From the NCBI GenBank assembly GCA_001460835.1, contig CYKH01002220.1, forward strand, positions 63,969 through 127,968: a stretch of 64,000 nt of DNA, written 5' to 3'. The translations under genes were made by a program, and so were the position numbers. This stretch comes from Bodo saltans. Lineage: Eukaryota; Euglenozoa; Kinetoplastea; Eubodonida; Bodonidae. The notes beneath the pieces are model-generated. The model was given only the letters and a program-made list of their open reading frames with translations. It was not told where the DNA came from and searched no databases. This document shows, piece by piece, positions 1 through 11,700 of the stretch. Position 1 is the stretch's first letter. Every line of letters begins with the position of its first letter.

Positions 1-1
1 G

Positions 2-2140
2 TTTCTCATCCAGCGTCACTTTATGCGGTACTATCGACGCATTGTGGGCGATTACTACACGACGGATGATGCTGAATGGAGCCCTAATCTCTACCCTGAC
101 TTTAAGAAGATCTGCAAGATTGCCCTGCCTACCATCTGGTCGAAAGAAGGACTGGGCTCGATCGTTTTCATTTTGTTGTTTGCGGTGAAGGCGATTCTAC
201 GCGTCACTATCTCGGCCATTGACGGCAGAGTGCTGACGACGTTGGTCACACCTCGTGGCCTCCGTGCCAACACTTCATTTGGCTCTCTTCGGGCTGCCCT
301 CGCAGCAAAGCTCAGTGCCAGTCTTGCAGCATCTGCTGTGTCGGGATGCATTGAGCATCTTCGGCACTGGTTGATTACAGCGTATCGAGGCCGACTGACG
401 CACTACTTCCACAACCGCTTCTACGAGAAGCTTACCTACTACCACGGTACAGCACTGGAGAGTCATCTAGAGGCTGCCGACACTGTCATCACGAATTACT
501 GTGGGGAGTTCGCAGAACACTTTGCAGAGCTCCCTTATTATTTCTTGATGCCTTTCCTCGAGGCGACGATGAGCCTTATTGCCCTGGTGCGCATCACCGG
601 AGGCAAAAGCGCAGGCATGATGATGGCAGTGGTGCTGGCCTCACTCAGTGTCCTGCGCACAGTGACGCCTCCATTTGGCCGCATTCACGCCGCCGTTCTC
701 CAGCGTGAGGACGAATTCCGAAGAATGCACACCAACGCGATTAACAATGTCGAATCGATTGCGATGCACGGAGCCGGGACCTTCACAAGAAATCGACTGA
801 ATGCTCAATTCGATGAAGTGAAGACGTCGTTGGATGAGGCCAGCCTTGCGAAAGGACATTTTGACATGCTTGAGGGGTCTATTGCAGCTGTATGGAGTGC
901 AGCAGCCTACGCTATTTGCTCCCTTTCTTCGTCAATGGCTGGGCATGGGGGCGAGCGCGGCAAGACAGCTCGCATGAGCGCTGCTGTGGTTCAGCTCCGC
1001 CTGATTGGCGATTTCAACGTCTCTGTCAAAGATCTAATCGTCAACATTCGTGAGGTTTCCCATTTGTCTGAGTTTACAACGAAACTTGCTGCGTTTGAAA
1101 CGACCCTCGACAAAGTCGCAGCAGGAAAGTTCCACAGAGACCCGTTTACGCATGGCCTCGGTGTCATGACCCCCAGTACCACGAATGATGGCGTCTCGCC
1201 TTCCTCTGCGTCAAGTCCCGATGCCCTAGGAAGCAGTACGACGTCGTCCCCTCCACAGAGCCCGCAATACCGCGGCTCATTCCGTGTGGTGGAGAATCAC
1301 ACGTCTAAGTCTCGGATGGGCAGTCTTGTGACCTTTGATCACGTCAATGTTGTGAACCCCGCGGGGACTCTTTTGGTCTCGAAGTTATCTCTTGATATTG
1401 CCGAAGGACAAGACTGGGCTATTGTCGGTCCCAACGGTTGTGGAAAAAGCTCCGTGCTGCGCTTGATGGCGAAGTTGTGGCCCCCAGAATGCGGACGGCT
1501 GACGCTTGATGCGTCGGTGCTGTTCTGCTTCCTCCCCCAAACTCCGTATCTCCTTCCAAAGAGCACCATGGTGGAGCAAATTTGCTTTCCAGATGAGCCG
1601 ATGGTTGATGATGGGCCACTCAAAAGCAATCGTGTTGCGAGTATGTACGGCCTTGATACTCTCGACAGCCCAATGTCGCCGCCACCGCCACCTCCCTGCG
1701 TTCGCGGCAGTATCACCGCACAAGAAAGAGCCTTGCTTTCGGAAGCCATGAGCATGGCAACTGGCAGCAGCGTCATCGACCACCTCGGCGGGTGGGACAG
1801 TCCCACCGTTGGACTGCTTCCGACGCGGGCGAATCGAGAGTTCGACTGGTCATCTCTCAGCGGTGGTCAACGCCAGAAGCTGGCTCTCGCGCGTGCCTTT
1901 TACCATGCACGAAAAGCGGAGATCAAAGGAGATCGATGCATTTGTGTCCTTGACGAGTCCACTTCGATGATGGACCACGAAGCGGAGCAGATGGTGTTTA
2001 CAAACCTGCGTAGATGCGGCTTCCGCTTCATTTCTGTGACACACCGTGAGGAAGTTCTGCAGCACCACACGCACGTGCTGACCCTCAGCCGTGACCCGGA
2101 CGATTGGAGCGTGATATCACGAGAACGTGCGCCATTGTGA
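2..2140 (+). CDS. ABC half-transporter, ABCD (peroxisomal acyl-CoA) type, 5' end outside window
   Basis: The reading frame is open to the left edge, so the N-terminus is probably cut; the first Met in view is at 23. The first ~330 residues are a membrane domain. They include a region like the ABCD 'SKE' start of the first transmembrane block (KICKIALPTIWSKEG) and an EAA-like loop (NNVESIAMHGAG, near 745-780). A Ser/Pro-rich linker (about 1180-1310) precedes one nucleotide-binding domain with Walker A GPNGCGKSS (~1430), signature LSGGQRQKLALARAF (~1857), Walker B CICVLDES (~1940) and H-loop SVTHRE (~2033). ABCD proteins dimerise in the peroxisome (glycosome in kinetoplastids) membrane and import fatty acyl-CoA. 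Oddities are a proline-rich insertion (PPPPPP, ~1680) between the Q-loop and the signature, and a D-loop reading STSMMD. Assignment to ABCD rests on domain order and these motifs. Confidence 0.82.
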   Translation, partial: FLIQRHFMRYYRRIVGDYYTTDDAEWSPNLYPDFKKICKIALPTIWSKEGLGSIVFILLFAVKAILRVTISAIDGRVLTTLVTPRGLRANTSFGSLRAALAAKLSASLAASAVSGCIEHLRHWLITAYRGRLTHYFHNRFYEKLTYYHGTALESHLEAADTVITNYCGEFAEHFAELPYYFLMPFLEATMSLIALVRITGGKSAGMMMAVVLASLSVLRTVTPPFGRIHAAVLQREDEFRRMHTNAINNVESIAMHGAGTFTRNRLNAQFDEVKTSLDEASLAKGHFDMLEGSIAAVWSAAAYAICSLSSSMAGHGGERGKTARMSAAVVQLRLIGDFNVSVKDLIVNIREVSHLSEFTTKLAAFETTLDKVAAGKFHRDPFTHGLGVMTPSTTNDGVSPSSASSPDALGSSTTSSPPQSPQYRGSFRVVENHTSKSRMGSLVTFDHVNVVNPAGTLLVSKLSLDIAEGQDWAIVGPNGCGKSSVLRLMAKLWPPECGRLTLDASVLFCFLPQTPYLLPKSTMVEQICFPDEPMVDDGPLKSNRVASMYGLDTLDSPMSPPPPPPCVRGSITAQERALLSEAMSMATGSSVIDHLGGWDSPTVGLLPTRANREFDWSSLSGGQRQKLALARAFYHARKAEIKGDRCICVLDESTSMMDHEAEQMVFTNLRRCGFRFISVTHREEVLQHHTHVLTLSRDPDDWSVISRERAPL

Positions 2141-2725
2141 GGCCACCCTTTGGAAGTTTCTGACCACTCCATTTCCCTCTCTCGCTTCATCATGAAAATC
2201 AATCATCAAATTTATTCGAAGTGATTTCTTTGTGAAGTGCGTCACGATTTTCCCCTTTTTCGTTGGATTATTTTTTGAAATATCAAGAAAACGAGTAGCC
2301 AAACACTTAAGTTTACAAAGGTTGTGGCGGTAACAAGAGATACATTTTAGCAGCTTCTAGTTCACTTTTCCATTCTTGTCGCGTTTCTCGTTTGCACGTG
2401 TTGTCGAACGAAGAACACCAATTTCGCACAATATCTAGTTCGCGGAAAAGAATTCTTCAAATTGTCAACGAGCAACTCGCGCAAGTAGAAGTGAAATAGG
2501 AACCACCAACCACACTCAATCAATCGCAGCTTTTTTTTCTTAATCGCTGTGCTTTTCGTAGTTCTCCAACTGAAACAATACTTTTAAAGGCTTTCCCAAA
2601 GCAGCAGGCCATCATTCCTATCAGGGCAACGATCGACCGACGCTTAAATTACACGACCCCTTCATACCACCATCCCACCATCCCCCCCAAAAGCAATCAT
2701 CAAGAATCTAATTCTTCGTTGATTC
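2141..2725 (+). other. intergenic spacer with putative trans-splice signal
   Basis: No credible gene is visible on either strand. The segment should hold the 3' UTR of the transporter mRNA and the 5' UTR of the calpain-like mRNA. A T-run followed by a T/C-rich stretch and an AG (about 2530-2561) is the best trans-splice acceptor candidate. Confidence 0.5.
2530..2561 (+). promoter_or_regulatory. putative polypyrimidine tract and spliced-leader acceptor AG
   Basis: An eight-T run and further T-rich sequence end at AG 2560-2561, about 165 bases before the ATG at 2726. This fits kinetoplastid trans-splicing signals; no transcript evidence is available. Confidence 0.4.
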
Positions 2726-5700
2726 ATGTCCGACGTTCCAGACTCATCAACCGTTTTCGTGGATGAGGAGTTTCGTGCTAACAACAATGTTGCTGAGGCC
2801 GAAAAGTGGGCTCGTATTGGAGAGTTGTACCCTCAAGGAACAAACCTCACCACACTCCTCCCAGACAAATTCAGCCGAGATCAATTTGAGCAAGGCGATC
2901 ACTTCGAATGCTTTATGTTGACTGCGTACTCTGTGCTGATCAACCATCCAGACACGATCCGAAACTGTTTCTTGACGAAGAATCCGCGCCAAGATGGTCG
3001 CTACCGATTCCAATTCTTTCGTTTCGACAAGTGGGAGGCAGTTGAGATCGATGACACATTCCCGTTAGTGGAGGGGGACACCGTGTTCATTCGCTCCCCG
3101 ACGAAGCATTGGTGGCCACTGCTCCTTGAGAAAGCGTACGCGAAGTTCTACTCCGGGTACGCGCAAATTGAGGGTTGCACGTTGCAAGAAGCCCTGCATG
3201 ATATCAGCGGAAACCCCGTCATGAATGTTCCCCTTGAGGCGAAGCTAGCCGCGGCTGCAGGTGCCCAAGTAAACGACGGAGCGTATTGGTTGGACCTGAC
3301 TAAGAAGATTCGCACAGGCCAGCTTGGCGTGACTGCACTCACGAAACGAGACTCTGCGGAGCAGTTCGGCATGCGTGATGAGCAAACCTACGGCATCCAG
3401 GAAGTGGTCAGTCTCAACGGTGGTATGGAGTTGGTGAACTTGTTGGTTCACTTGTACTCACCGTTCGAAGAAGACCAGTACACTGGGCCGATGAAAGAAG
3501 ACGACAAACTTTGGACTCCTGCGCTCAAGGCACAATTCGACCCCTCGCGCAAGAACAGTATTTTCTTGCCGATTCTTGAGTTCCTTCGTATTTTTGGCTC
3601 TCTTCAGGTTGCGTACTTGAAGATGGTGGACAACACGGAAGCAGTCGCTTTTCCAGATGCGTGGGTCGCAAACTCGACTGCAGGTGGTAACCCAACGCTT
3701 GTGTCTTGGCGCAATAACCCAATGTACCTCGTCAGGAATACCTCCGACACCCCTGCCACGATTATTGCGCAGATTCGACAAGAGGACCAACGTGCAGGGC
3801 ACGATCCCGAGAACGACCAGCTGCGCTACCAGCAGTGCGGGCTGGTGTTATCTCAAGCAACGTTTAAGGGCGAAGAGCCCATTGCCACCAGGTATGTGTG
3901 CGGCAACAATCACAAGTCTGTGCACAAAGGATTGTTTCTCAATTCTCGAGAAGTCGCCAATAGCATCACGGTGCCTCCAAAATCTCTATGCTACCTCGTT
4001 CCCACAGGTATGCAGCGTACTCCAGGAAAGTTTGTGTTGGGGGTATTTTTTTTGAAAGGATCAGGCGACAAGGCAAAGGTCGCCATTGAACGTGCAAAGC
4101 TTGACAACATGGCATGGGACAGCCCAGCCATGGACGAATTGGACTTGCATCCGAAATCGAAAGATCGTGTCGACTTTTACGTCGATGCAGCGACAGATAT
4201 TCACATTCTGCTAACGCAGAGAAAGCCCTTCGCACTGAAAAGTGGAGGTGACAACATGACGGAAGACTTCTGCGGCATGTACCTGTACAACGACACGGAC
4301 AAGAAAATTGCTGGCGTTGCTGCGGCCACGAATTTCCGTGAGACGAGCTTGATTCACACTGTACCGAGCTCAGGGCGGTACGCTCTGTCAGTGACGTGCC
4401 CGAAGGGCAGCGGTGAGGTTCCGATCACCGTCACCATCGTCGGTTCCCCTCAGTCTCGCGTGCGTATCGTTGACCCTCCTGCGGATGCCAAGGACCTCGC
4501 TGGGGACGACGATGATGACGACGAGGACGAGGTGAGTGATCTGATCGACTACGTGCCCAGGACGTACCCCGACCCACCTACCACTGTGCCGCCGGATAGT
4601 GACACACCATTCGAGGATCGTCAGTTCTACATGGACAACAAAGACGTGACGGATCACAAATGGATTCACATCACCGACTTGTACCCCTCAGGGAAACGTC
4701 AGCCACTCCTTCCTCAGCAATTCAAGTCCGATCAATTCGAACAAGGCGATCACTTCGAGTGCTTCATGCTCACTGCGTTGTCGACGCTGGTGCGCCACCC
4801 AAACGTCATCCGCAATTGTTTCGTCACGCAGGAAGTACGACGCGATGGGAGGTATATCTTCCGTTTTTTCCGATACGGCCAGTGGCACTTTGTAGAAATC
4901 GATGATCGAATTCCTGTGGTGGAGAACAACCAAACCGTTTTTATTCGGTCTCCCACGGAGCATTGGTGGCCGCTACTCCTTGAAAAAGCGCATGCAAAGT
5001 TCTACAATCGCTATGCCAACGTTGAAGGGTGCACGCTGCAAGAGGCACTGCACGACTTGGCGGGTAAGCCGGTGCTCAACATTCCGTTCGATGAGAAGCT
5101 CGCACTCGCAGCTGGGTTTGACATTTCCGACCCCAATTTCTGGTTGGATCTGGGCGATAAGCTCGACACCGTGGCGTGCACTGCTCTTACGAGGCGCGAC
5201 CTTGCTGAACCGCTTGGTATGCGCGATGAGCAAACCTATGGCATTAGCGGCATCGTTCGCAGCAACCACCGCGAGGAAGCAACCCTCGACAGCTTGTTGA
5301 TCCGTTTGTACTGCCCATTTGTTGAGGATAAGTACACCGGTCCTATGAACGAGGACGACACCATGTGGACTGGGTCGATGTTGGAGACACATCAACCACA
5401 AAAGTCAGACATCATCATGCCTGTGAGCGAGTTTGCGCGCGTGTTTGCAAGCATGCAGATGTGTCAGATCCGCGACGTGGTGCAGCCGTGCTACTCGTTC
5501 CACAGCAAGTGGGATGAGACATGCTCGGGTGGCAACCCTATCTTTACTTCATGGAAGACGAATCCCCAATACATTGTTGAAAATAAATCAGACGAGCCGA
5601 TTCAAATGGCGTTTATCGTGCGACAACCTGACCAGCGTGCGACAATTCATGTGAAGAATCAGGAGCCGCAGTACATCCAATGCGGCATAGTAATGGTGCA

Positions 5701-8700
5701 GAGTAACTACAAACAGCCATTTCCCACCCACTTGATGACCAGCAACAACCATCGCTCGGTTCACAAAGGACTCTTCTTGAACTCACGTGAGGTATCGAAT
5801 CTTGTCACGGTGCCACCGAAGTCGTTGTGCTACCTGGTCCCATCCCCGCTTCAACGTGGTGCCCAAGGTCGTTTTATGCTGTCCTACCAGTTCTTGTTTC
5901 TAGGAGACGACCAGCACGTCACTGTTCGCCGCCACAAGTCTGCTATGGCCATCGACAAGCCCGCCATCGATGAGCTCGAGCTGGTTCCCCGGTCTAAAGA
6001 TCGCGTTGATTTCGAAGTGGATTGTGCCGGTGAGGTGCATGTCCTGATGTCTCAGCTCAAACCTCACCAAATGAAAAGCGGTGGCGATTCCATGACAGAA
6101 GACTACTGTGGTTTGTACATGTACAACGACAAAAATAAGAAGATCACTGGCGTCGCAGCCGCTACGAACTACCGCGACACTGGTGTTGTGTATCAGGTGC
6201 CCGCTAAGGGCAGATATGCTCTCAGTGTGACGTGCCCCAAGGGCGCTGGGAAGATTCCGCTGCGCGTGACTGTCGTTGCGATCGCAGCTGCCCATGTCCG
6301 CATTGTGGATCCTCCAGATGACGCTGAGGAGTTCATGGAAGTCGATTTGTCGTTCCTAGATCAAGAACCCGAGGGTGTTCCAATTGAAGTTCTTAACCTC
6401 GACGACGACGAAAAATTCGAGTCGATGCTCAAGCAGCTGAAGTTGTACTACAAATCTGCCGATGCCAACAAGACACAAATCTCAAAGTTAGAGAGAGAGA
6501 TGAATTTGTGGGTACATATTCTTGCAAAGCGGTACATTGCGAACGAACGCTCCAAGTTCCTCAACGTGCCTAACGGTTACACTCTGGCGACTTTCAATCC
6601 AATGCTAGATGATGATGAGACATTCACTAAGATGGAAGTCTCTCGCTTCGAGCTGAAGAAAAACCCACGCAATGCCACCAAGGTCGTCACCGTTGAGCGC
6701 AATCTTAATTCTCGCGCTTTGGAGATTGCAAACGAAAACTCCAACCCTGATCGCGGTTGGATCGGAAAGGATGTTCGTGGTGTTCCCATTGACTTGCTCC
6801 CTCTGGAGGATCACGCAGAGCTCAAGGAGTTGGAGAAGAAATTGCGCAGTGCACGCCGAGGACAAACCAACAAGGCGGAGGTCGAGGAATTGGAGCAATC
6901 TGTCCGAGAGACAATCGAAGAGATTGCAGATTCGTACATCTCCCATCATCGACGTGCCCTTAATCAAGACGCGTATGGCGTTCCCATTAAGAAGCTTCCG
7001 ATTGAAGACGATCAACAATTTCGTGATCTCGAAATTCAACGTTACCGTCTTGTTAAGCAGGACCCGAAGAAGAACGAGCGCGGTATCAAAGAACTGGAGG
7101 CAAAGCTGAACAACCGGTCGTTGGAATTGGCCGACTCAGAGGCCGCAAAGGACCGCACCAACGTGCTTGATGCGGAGTACCACGGAATCGCCGTGGGCCA
7201 GCTCAACCTTGCCGGAGATGCAGCTTACATGGATCTTCAACGCAAGCGTATGGCCTTGGTGCGCAGTGGCGGGGACGAGGCAAAGATTCGTGAGCTGGAG
7301 AACAAAATGCGCCGCCGAGCAGAGGAGCTCGCATTAGGTGAAAACGAGAAAGACCGCTACGGTATCATTGGCAAGAATATTGATGGTGCTGCAACGGACA
7401 AACTTGACCTCAGCAACGATGCCTTGTTCTTGGCCGCAGAGGCGCGCCGCGCTCGACTGAAGCGTAGTGGCGGTAGTGCTGCTGAGATCCAGCAGGCCGA
7501 GAATGACATGCGCAGCCGCGCGCAGCAGATTGTGAAGCAACGTATGACTGGTGATCGCGGGTATCTAGCACCGCAACCCGAAGGTGTTCCTATTGCACTT
7601 CTTCCCCTCGATACCGATGCGGAGTTTTGCCGACTCGAGGCGGAGAGATTTGCATTGAAGTCGGACCCCAAGAAGAACGCTGCAAAAATTCAAGCTCAGG
7701 AAGAAGAACTCAATGGTCGCGCTCGCATCTTAGCTCGAGAGTACAAGCAACGTGGCCGCTCAAACCTTCGAAGCACGTACCTTGGAATTCCTCTTGATGA
7801 TCTGCCCCTGGACACCGACGAGGACATGCGCGAGTTGGAGTCCGAAAAGAGAAACCTGGGATCTCAGCACCCCGACACTGTGAAGGAAATTGACGACGCA
7901 ATGCACGAACGTGCACTTGTACTCGCACAGGCTATGCATGCAGAAGAGCGCAAGATTCATGATCAAGAACCGGACGGAGTGCCCATCGACGACTTGAAGT
8001 TGAATGACAACAAAGCCTTCATTGACGTGGAGAATCAAGCGCGCCGTCTTCGGAAGGATCCCAAGAAGAATGCGGCGAAGGTCAAAGACCTTGAGGCCGA
8101 CCTCAATCGGATGCTGAAAGCCGCATCACGCACGGCCATTGAAGCTGATCGTGAATTCTTAGACCCTGAGCCTCGCGGCATTCCACTGAACCAACTACCG
8201 TTCGAAGGAGATGCAAAGTTCAAGCAATTAGAACGAGAGCGGCGTCAGCGGCGAAAGAAGAGCGGTAGCACCAGCGCCCCTGATGTGATCCGACTGGAGG
8301 ACGAAATGAATGAGCGCATCATGGAGCTTGCCGATGAATACATTTCCAACGACCGTGGGTACCTTCCGAATGAACTTGAGGGGGTTCCAACCGGCGATGT
8401 TCCTGTTGGGTCTGACGACGCATTCCGTGCCCTCGAAGTGGAGCGGAGTAAGCTTAAGGCCAACAAAGGCTCGTCCAAGGCGATCCAGGATAGTGAGGGC
8501 AAACTTGTGACTCGGGGAAAGGCGTTGGCTCTGGAGATGCTCGCACGAGAGCGCAACGACTTCAATCCCCAACCAGCTGGCGTGTCCCTTGCCACTGTTC
8601 TTCCTATTGCTCATCAAGATAAGCAATTCCGTTCGTTGGAAAATCAGCGACGCAAGAAGCGTCGAGAGAAGAACGAAGATGCATGGTCTGATCTCACAGG

Positions 8701-11700
8701 TGAGGCTGGCACTCGGATCGAGGAGCTAGCCCGGGAAGCCATTAAAGGCGAGAGGAAGCAGTACCTTAACAAAGAGTACGAAGGCGTCCCCACAGCTGAG
8801 TTACCGCTTGATCGAGATGAGCAGTTCCGCGACCTGGAAGCCGAACGATTCGAGGAAATCAAGAAGCCGAAGCCGGACACACGACGTGTTGTGGACGCGG
8901 AGAAGAAAATTCATGCACGAGCAAATGAGATTGCCAAACAGTACCTCGAATCTGACCTGGATTCTTTCCTTGAGCCTGAGCCCCGTGGCGTGCTCCTCAG
9001 TGAGCTGCCACTCGATGGGGACAAGGGATTCCTGGAAATGAAGCGTGAACGAGCTCGTTTGAAGAGTCAGGACGCCTCGAAGAACGGCACCAAAATTGCC
9101 GAACTTCAACAGAAAATGAACGCGCGATGCGACACATTGGCGTTCGACGCTCTGAAGAAGGACCGCCCGAAGTTCATTGAAAATGAACCTCGCGGTGTCC
9201 CCTTGGAGTACCTGGGCATTGACAACGACCCGCATTTTGTCGAGCTCGAACGGAAACGATGGCGCATGAAGAGGAAGGGCTCCACTAAATCTCCAGAGTT
9301 CCAAGAAATTGAAGACGAACTCGGTGACTACATTGACGAGATGGCAGAAGAGTACATCCGCAAGGAGCGCGAGTTCCTTGACTCTAACCCCGATGGTGTG
9401 CCGCTTGAGTTCCTTGCAATTGATGACGATGCGACGTTTAAGGCACTTGAGAAAGAACGCCGACCACTGCTTCTTCCAGAGGAAGCATCAAAAAGTCGCA
9501 AGAAGGCGCAGGATCTTGAACAAAAAATGTCGGATCTCGCTGTGAAGCGTGCGCGGCAACATGTCCAGAAGGATCGCGCTTACATGGAGCCTGAGCCTGA
9601 GGGCATTCCTCTTGCAGACCTTCCGGTAGATACGGACAAGGAGGTCTACGAGGGAGAGCGTAAACGTCAACAACTCAAACGTGACGCTGCCTTGAACGCC
9701 ACTGGGATTTCGGACACTGAGGATGCCGTCAACGACCGTTTGGTGGAGCTTGCCATGCGGCTGTACGAGAAGGACCGAGCGTACCTTGACCCCGAGCCCG
9801 AGGAGGTCCCACTTTCCAACCTTCCTTTGAACACAGATGAAGAGTTCCGAAAGTCCGAGATCGCTCGGCGAAAGTGCAAAGCCAACGGTGATGACAAGCG
9901 TGCCAAGGATCTCGAGGGTAAGTTGAACCAGCGTGCCCATGTGCTCGCCAAGGAATGGTTGGCGAACGATCGCGGCTACCTTGACCCCGAGCCCGAGGGT
10001 GTGCTCCTTGAGTATCTTCCTCTGCACATTGATTCCAAGTTCCGCGAAATGGAAAAACAACGCGCGAAGATGCGCAAGGCAGGCGGTAATGGTGTTGCTG
10101 ACATCGAAGATAATTTGAACGACCGTGCTCACTTCCTTGCGAAGGAGCTGATTGCCAAAGAGCGCGCACGAATATTGAAGCCGGAGTACCTCAGCGTCCC
10201 TCGTGAGTACCTCCCGTTTGACGCGAACAAGGAGTTCCGCGATGTTGAGAAGCGACGCCGCGCAGCGGAGCGCAAGAAGAAGGACGCAGAGCAGGATCGG
10301 CTGCTTCAGAACGACATGAACGACTTCGCTGGAGAGCTTGCGGAGCAATACCTCATCGAAGAACGTGAGTTCCTCACACCAGAGCCTGAAGGCGTGCCGC
10401 TCAAGGACATTGGCCTTGATGAGGATAACTTGTTCAAGCGAATGGAGCTGGATCGAAGGAAGCGTCGACACGAGCCCAATGCCGCCGAAGATGATCGCAT
10501 TGGAGAAATCGAAGGGAAGATGAGCAATCGCGCTCATGAGCTCGCCCGTCAACTAATTCTTGGTGACCGCGCGTTCCTCAACCCTGAGCCCCACGGCGTG
10601 CAGCTGGAATATCTTCCCCTCGACACTGACGGTAAATTCCAGAAACTGGAGAATGAGCGCCGGCAAGAAAAGCGCAAGCCAGACGCGAGCCCGATGGAGA
10701 TGAAAGAACTTGAGGATGCAATGAATGACCGTGCGCATGAGCTTGCGAAGGAATTTTTGGCGCGGGAAAGGGAGTACCTTGATAAGGAACCTGAAGGCGT
10801 ACCTGTTGACCAACTCAAACTTCATCTCGACAAACCGTTCCGCACAATGGAACTTGAGCGACGCAAGTTGCGTAAAGACCCGGCGAAGAACGAGAAGAAA
10901 ATCTTGGAGTTCGAAGATCGTCTTAATGAACGTGCACGACAGCTTGCCCGAGAGCAACGGGGCTACCAAGATGATGACTTCCATGCACGCAATATCAAGG
11001 CAGGTGATCGCTGGGTTCGCATCTCCCAACTTTACCCTGAAGGCCAAAACGACAAGCTCCTCCCAGATCGCCCTAGTGGTGCGGATGTAGAGTCAGCCCC
11101 TGAGGGCGCCGGCTTCCTTGCACCGTTTTTGGCTGCCATGACTCGCAACTTCCCTCTGTTCCACGCGATGGTCGAAACCAAGGTGCCCAACAAACGTGAG
11201 CCATTTGTATTTCACTTTCACCACCCAACCAACGGGCGAACAAAGATCGAAATTGATGATCGCGTGCCAGTAGGCAAAGACGGGGAGCCCAAGTACACCC
11301 GTGCACCTAACCGCCACTGGTTCCCCATCCTCATTGAGAAGGCTTATGCAAAGTTCCGTGGCGGCTACCGTAGCTTGGACCATGTGACTCCGCACGAAGT
11401 ACTCCGTGATTTAACCGGGAAACCCGTTACCCACATCCCTCTGGAGAAGAAGCTTGCTCGTGCTGCGGGAGCTGACCCAACGCAGCCAAAGTTTTGGCGT
11501 GGCCTCCGTGATGATATCGCAAAGGGCGACATCGTCACTGCCATGTCCATTTGGGAGGCACCCGATGGTATTCACAAACAAAGCAGCTACGCAATCATGG
11601 CAGTCGTTGATACGATCGAAGGCAGCACCGATCCCAACGATATTTTTGTGCGTCTGCATAACAGCTACCGCTATGCACCGTACTACAGCGGCCCCATGCA

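Noticed and set aside
9488-10552. 354-codon antisense frame across the calpain repeats
   Set aside because: It is a shadow of the repetitive coding strand; no independent start context, splice signal or known domain.
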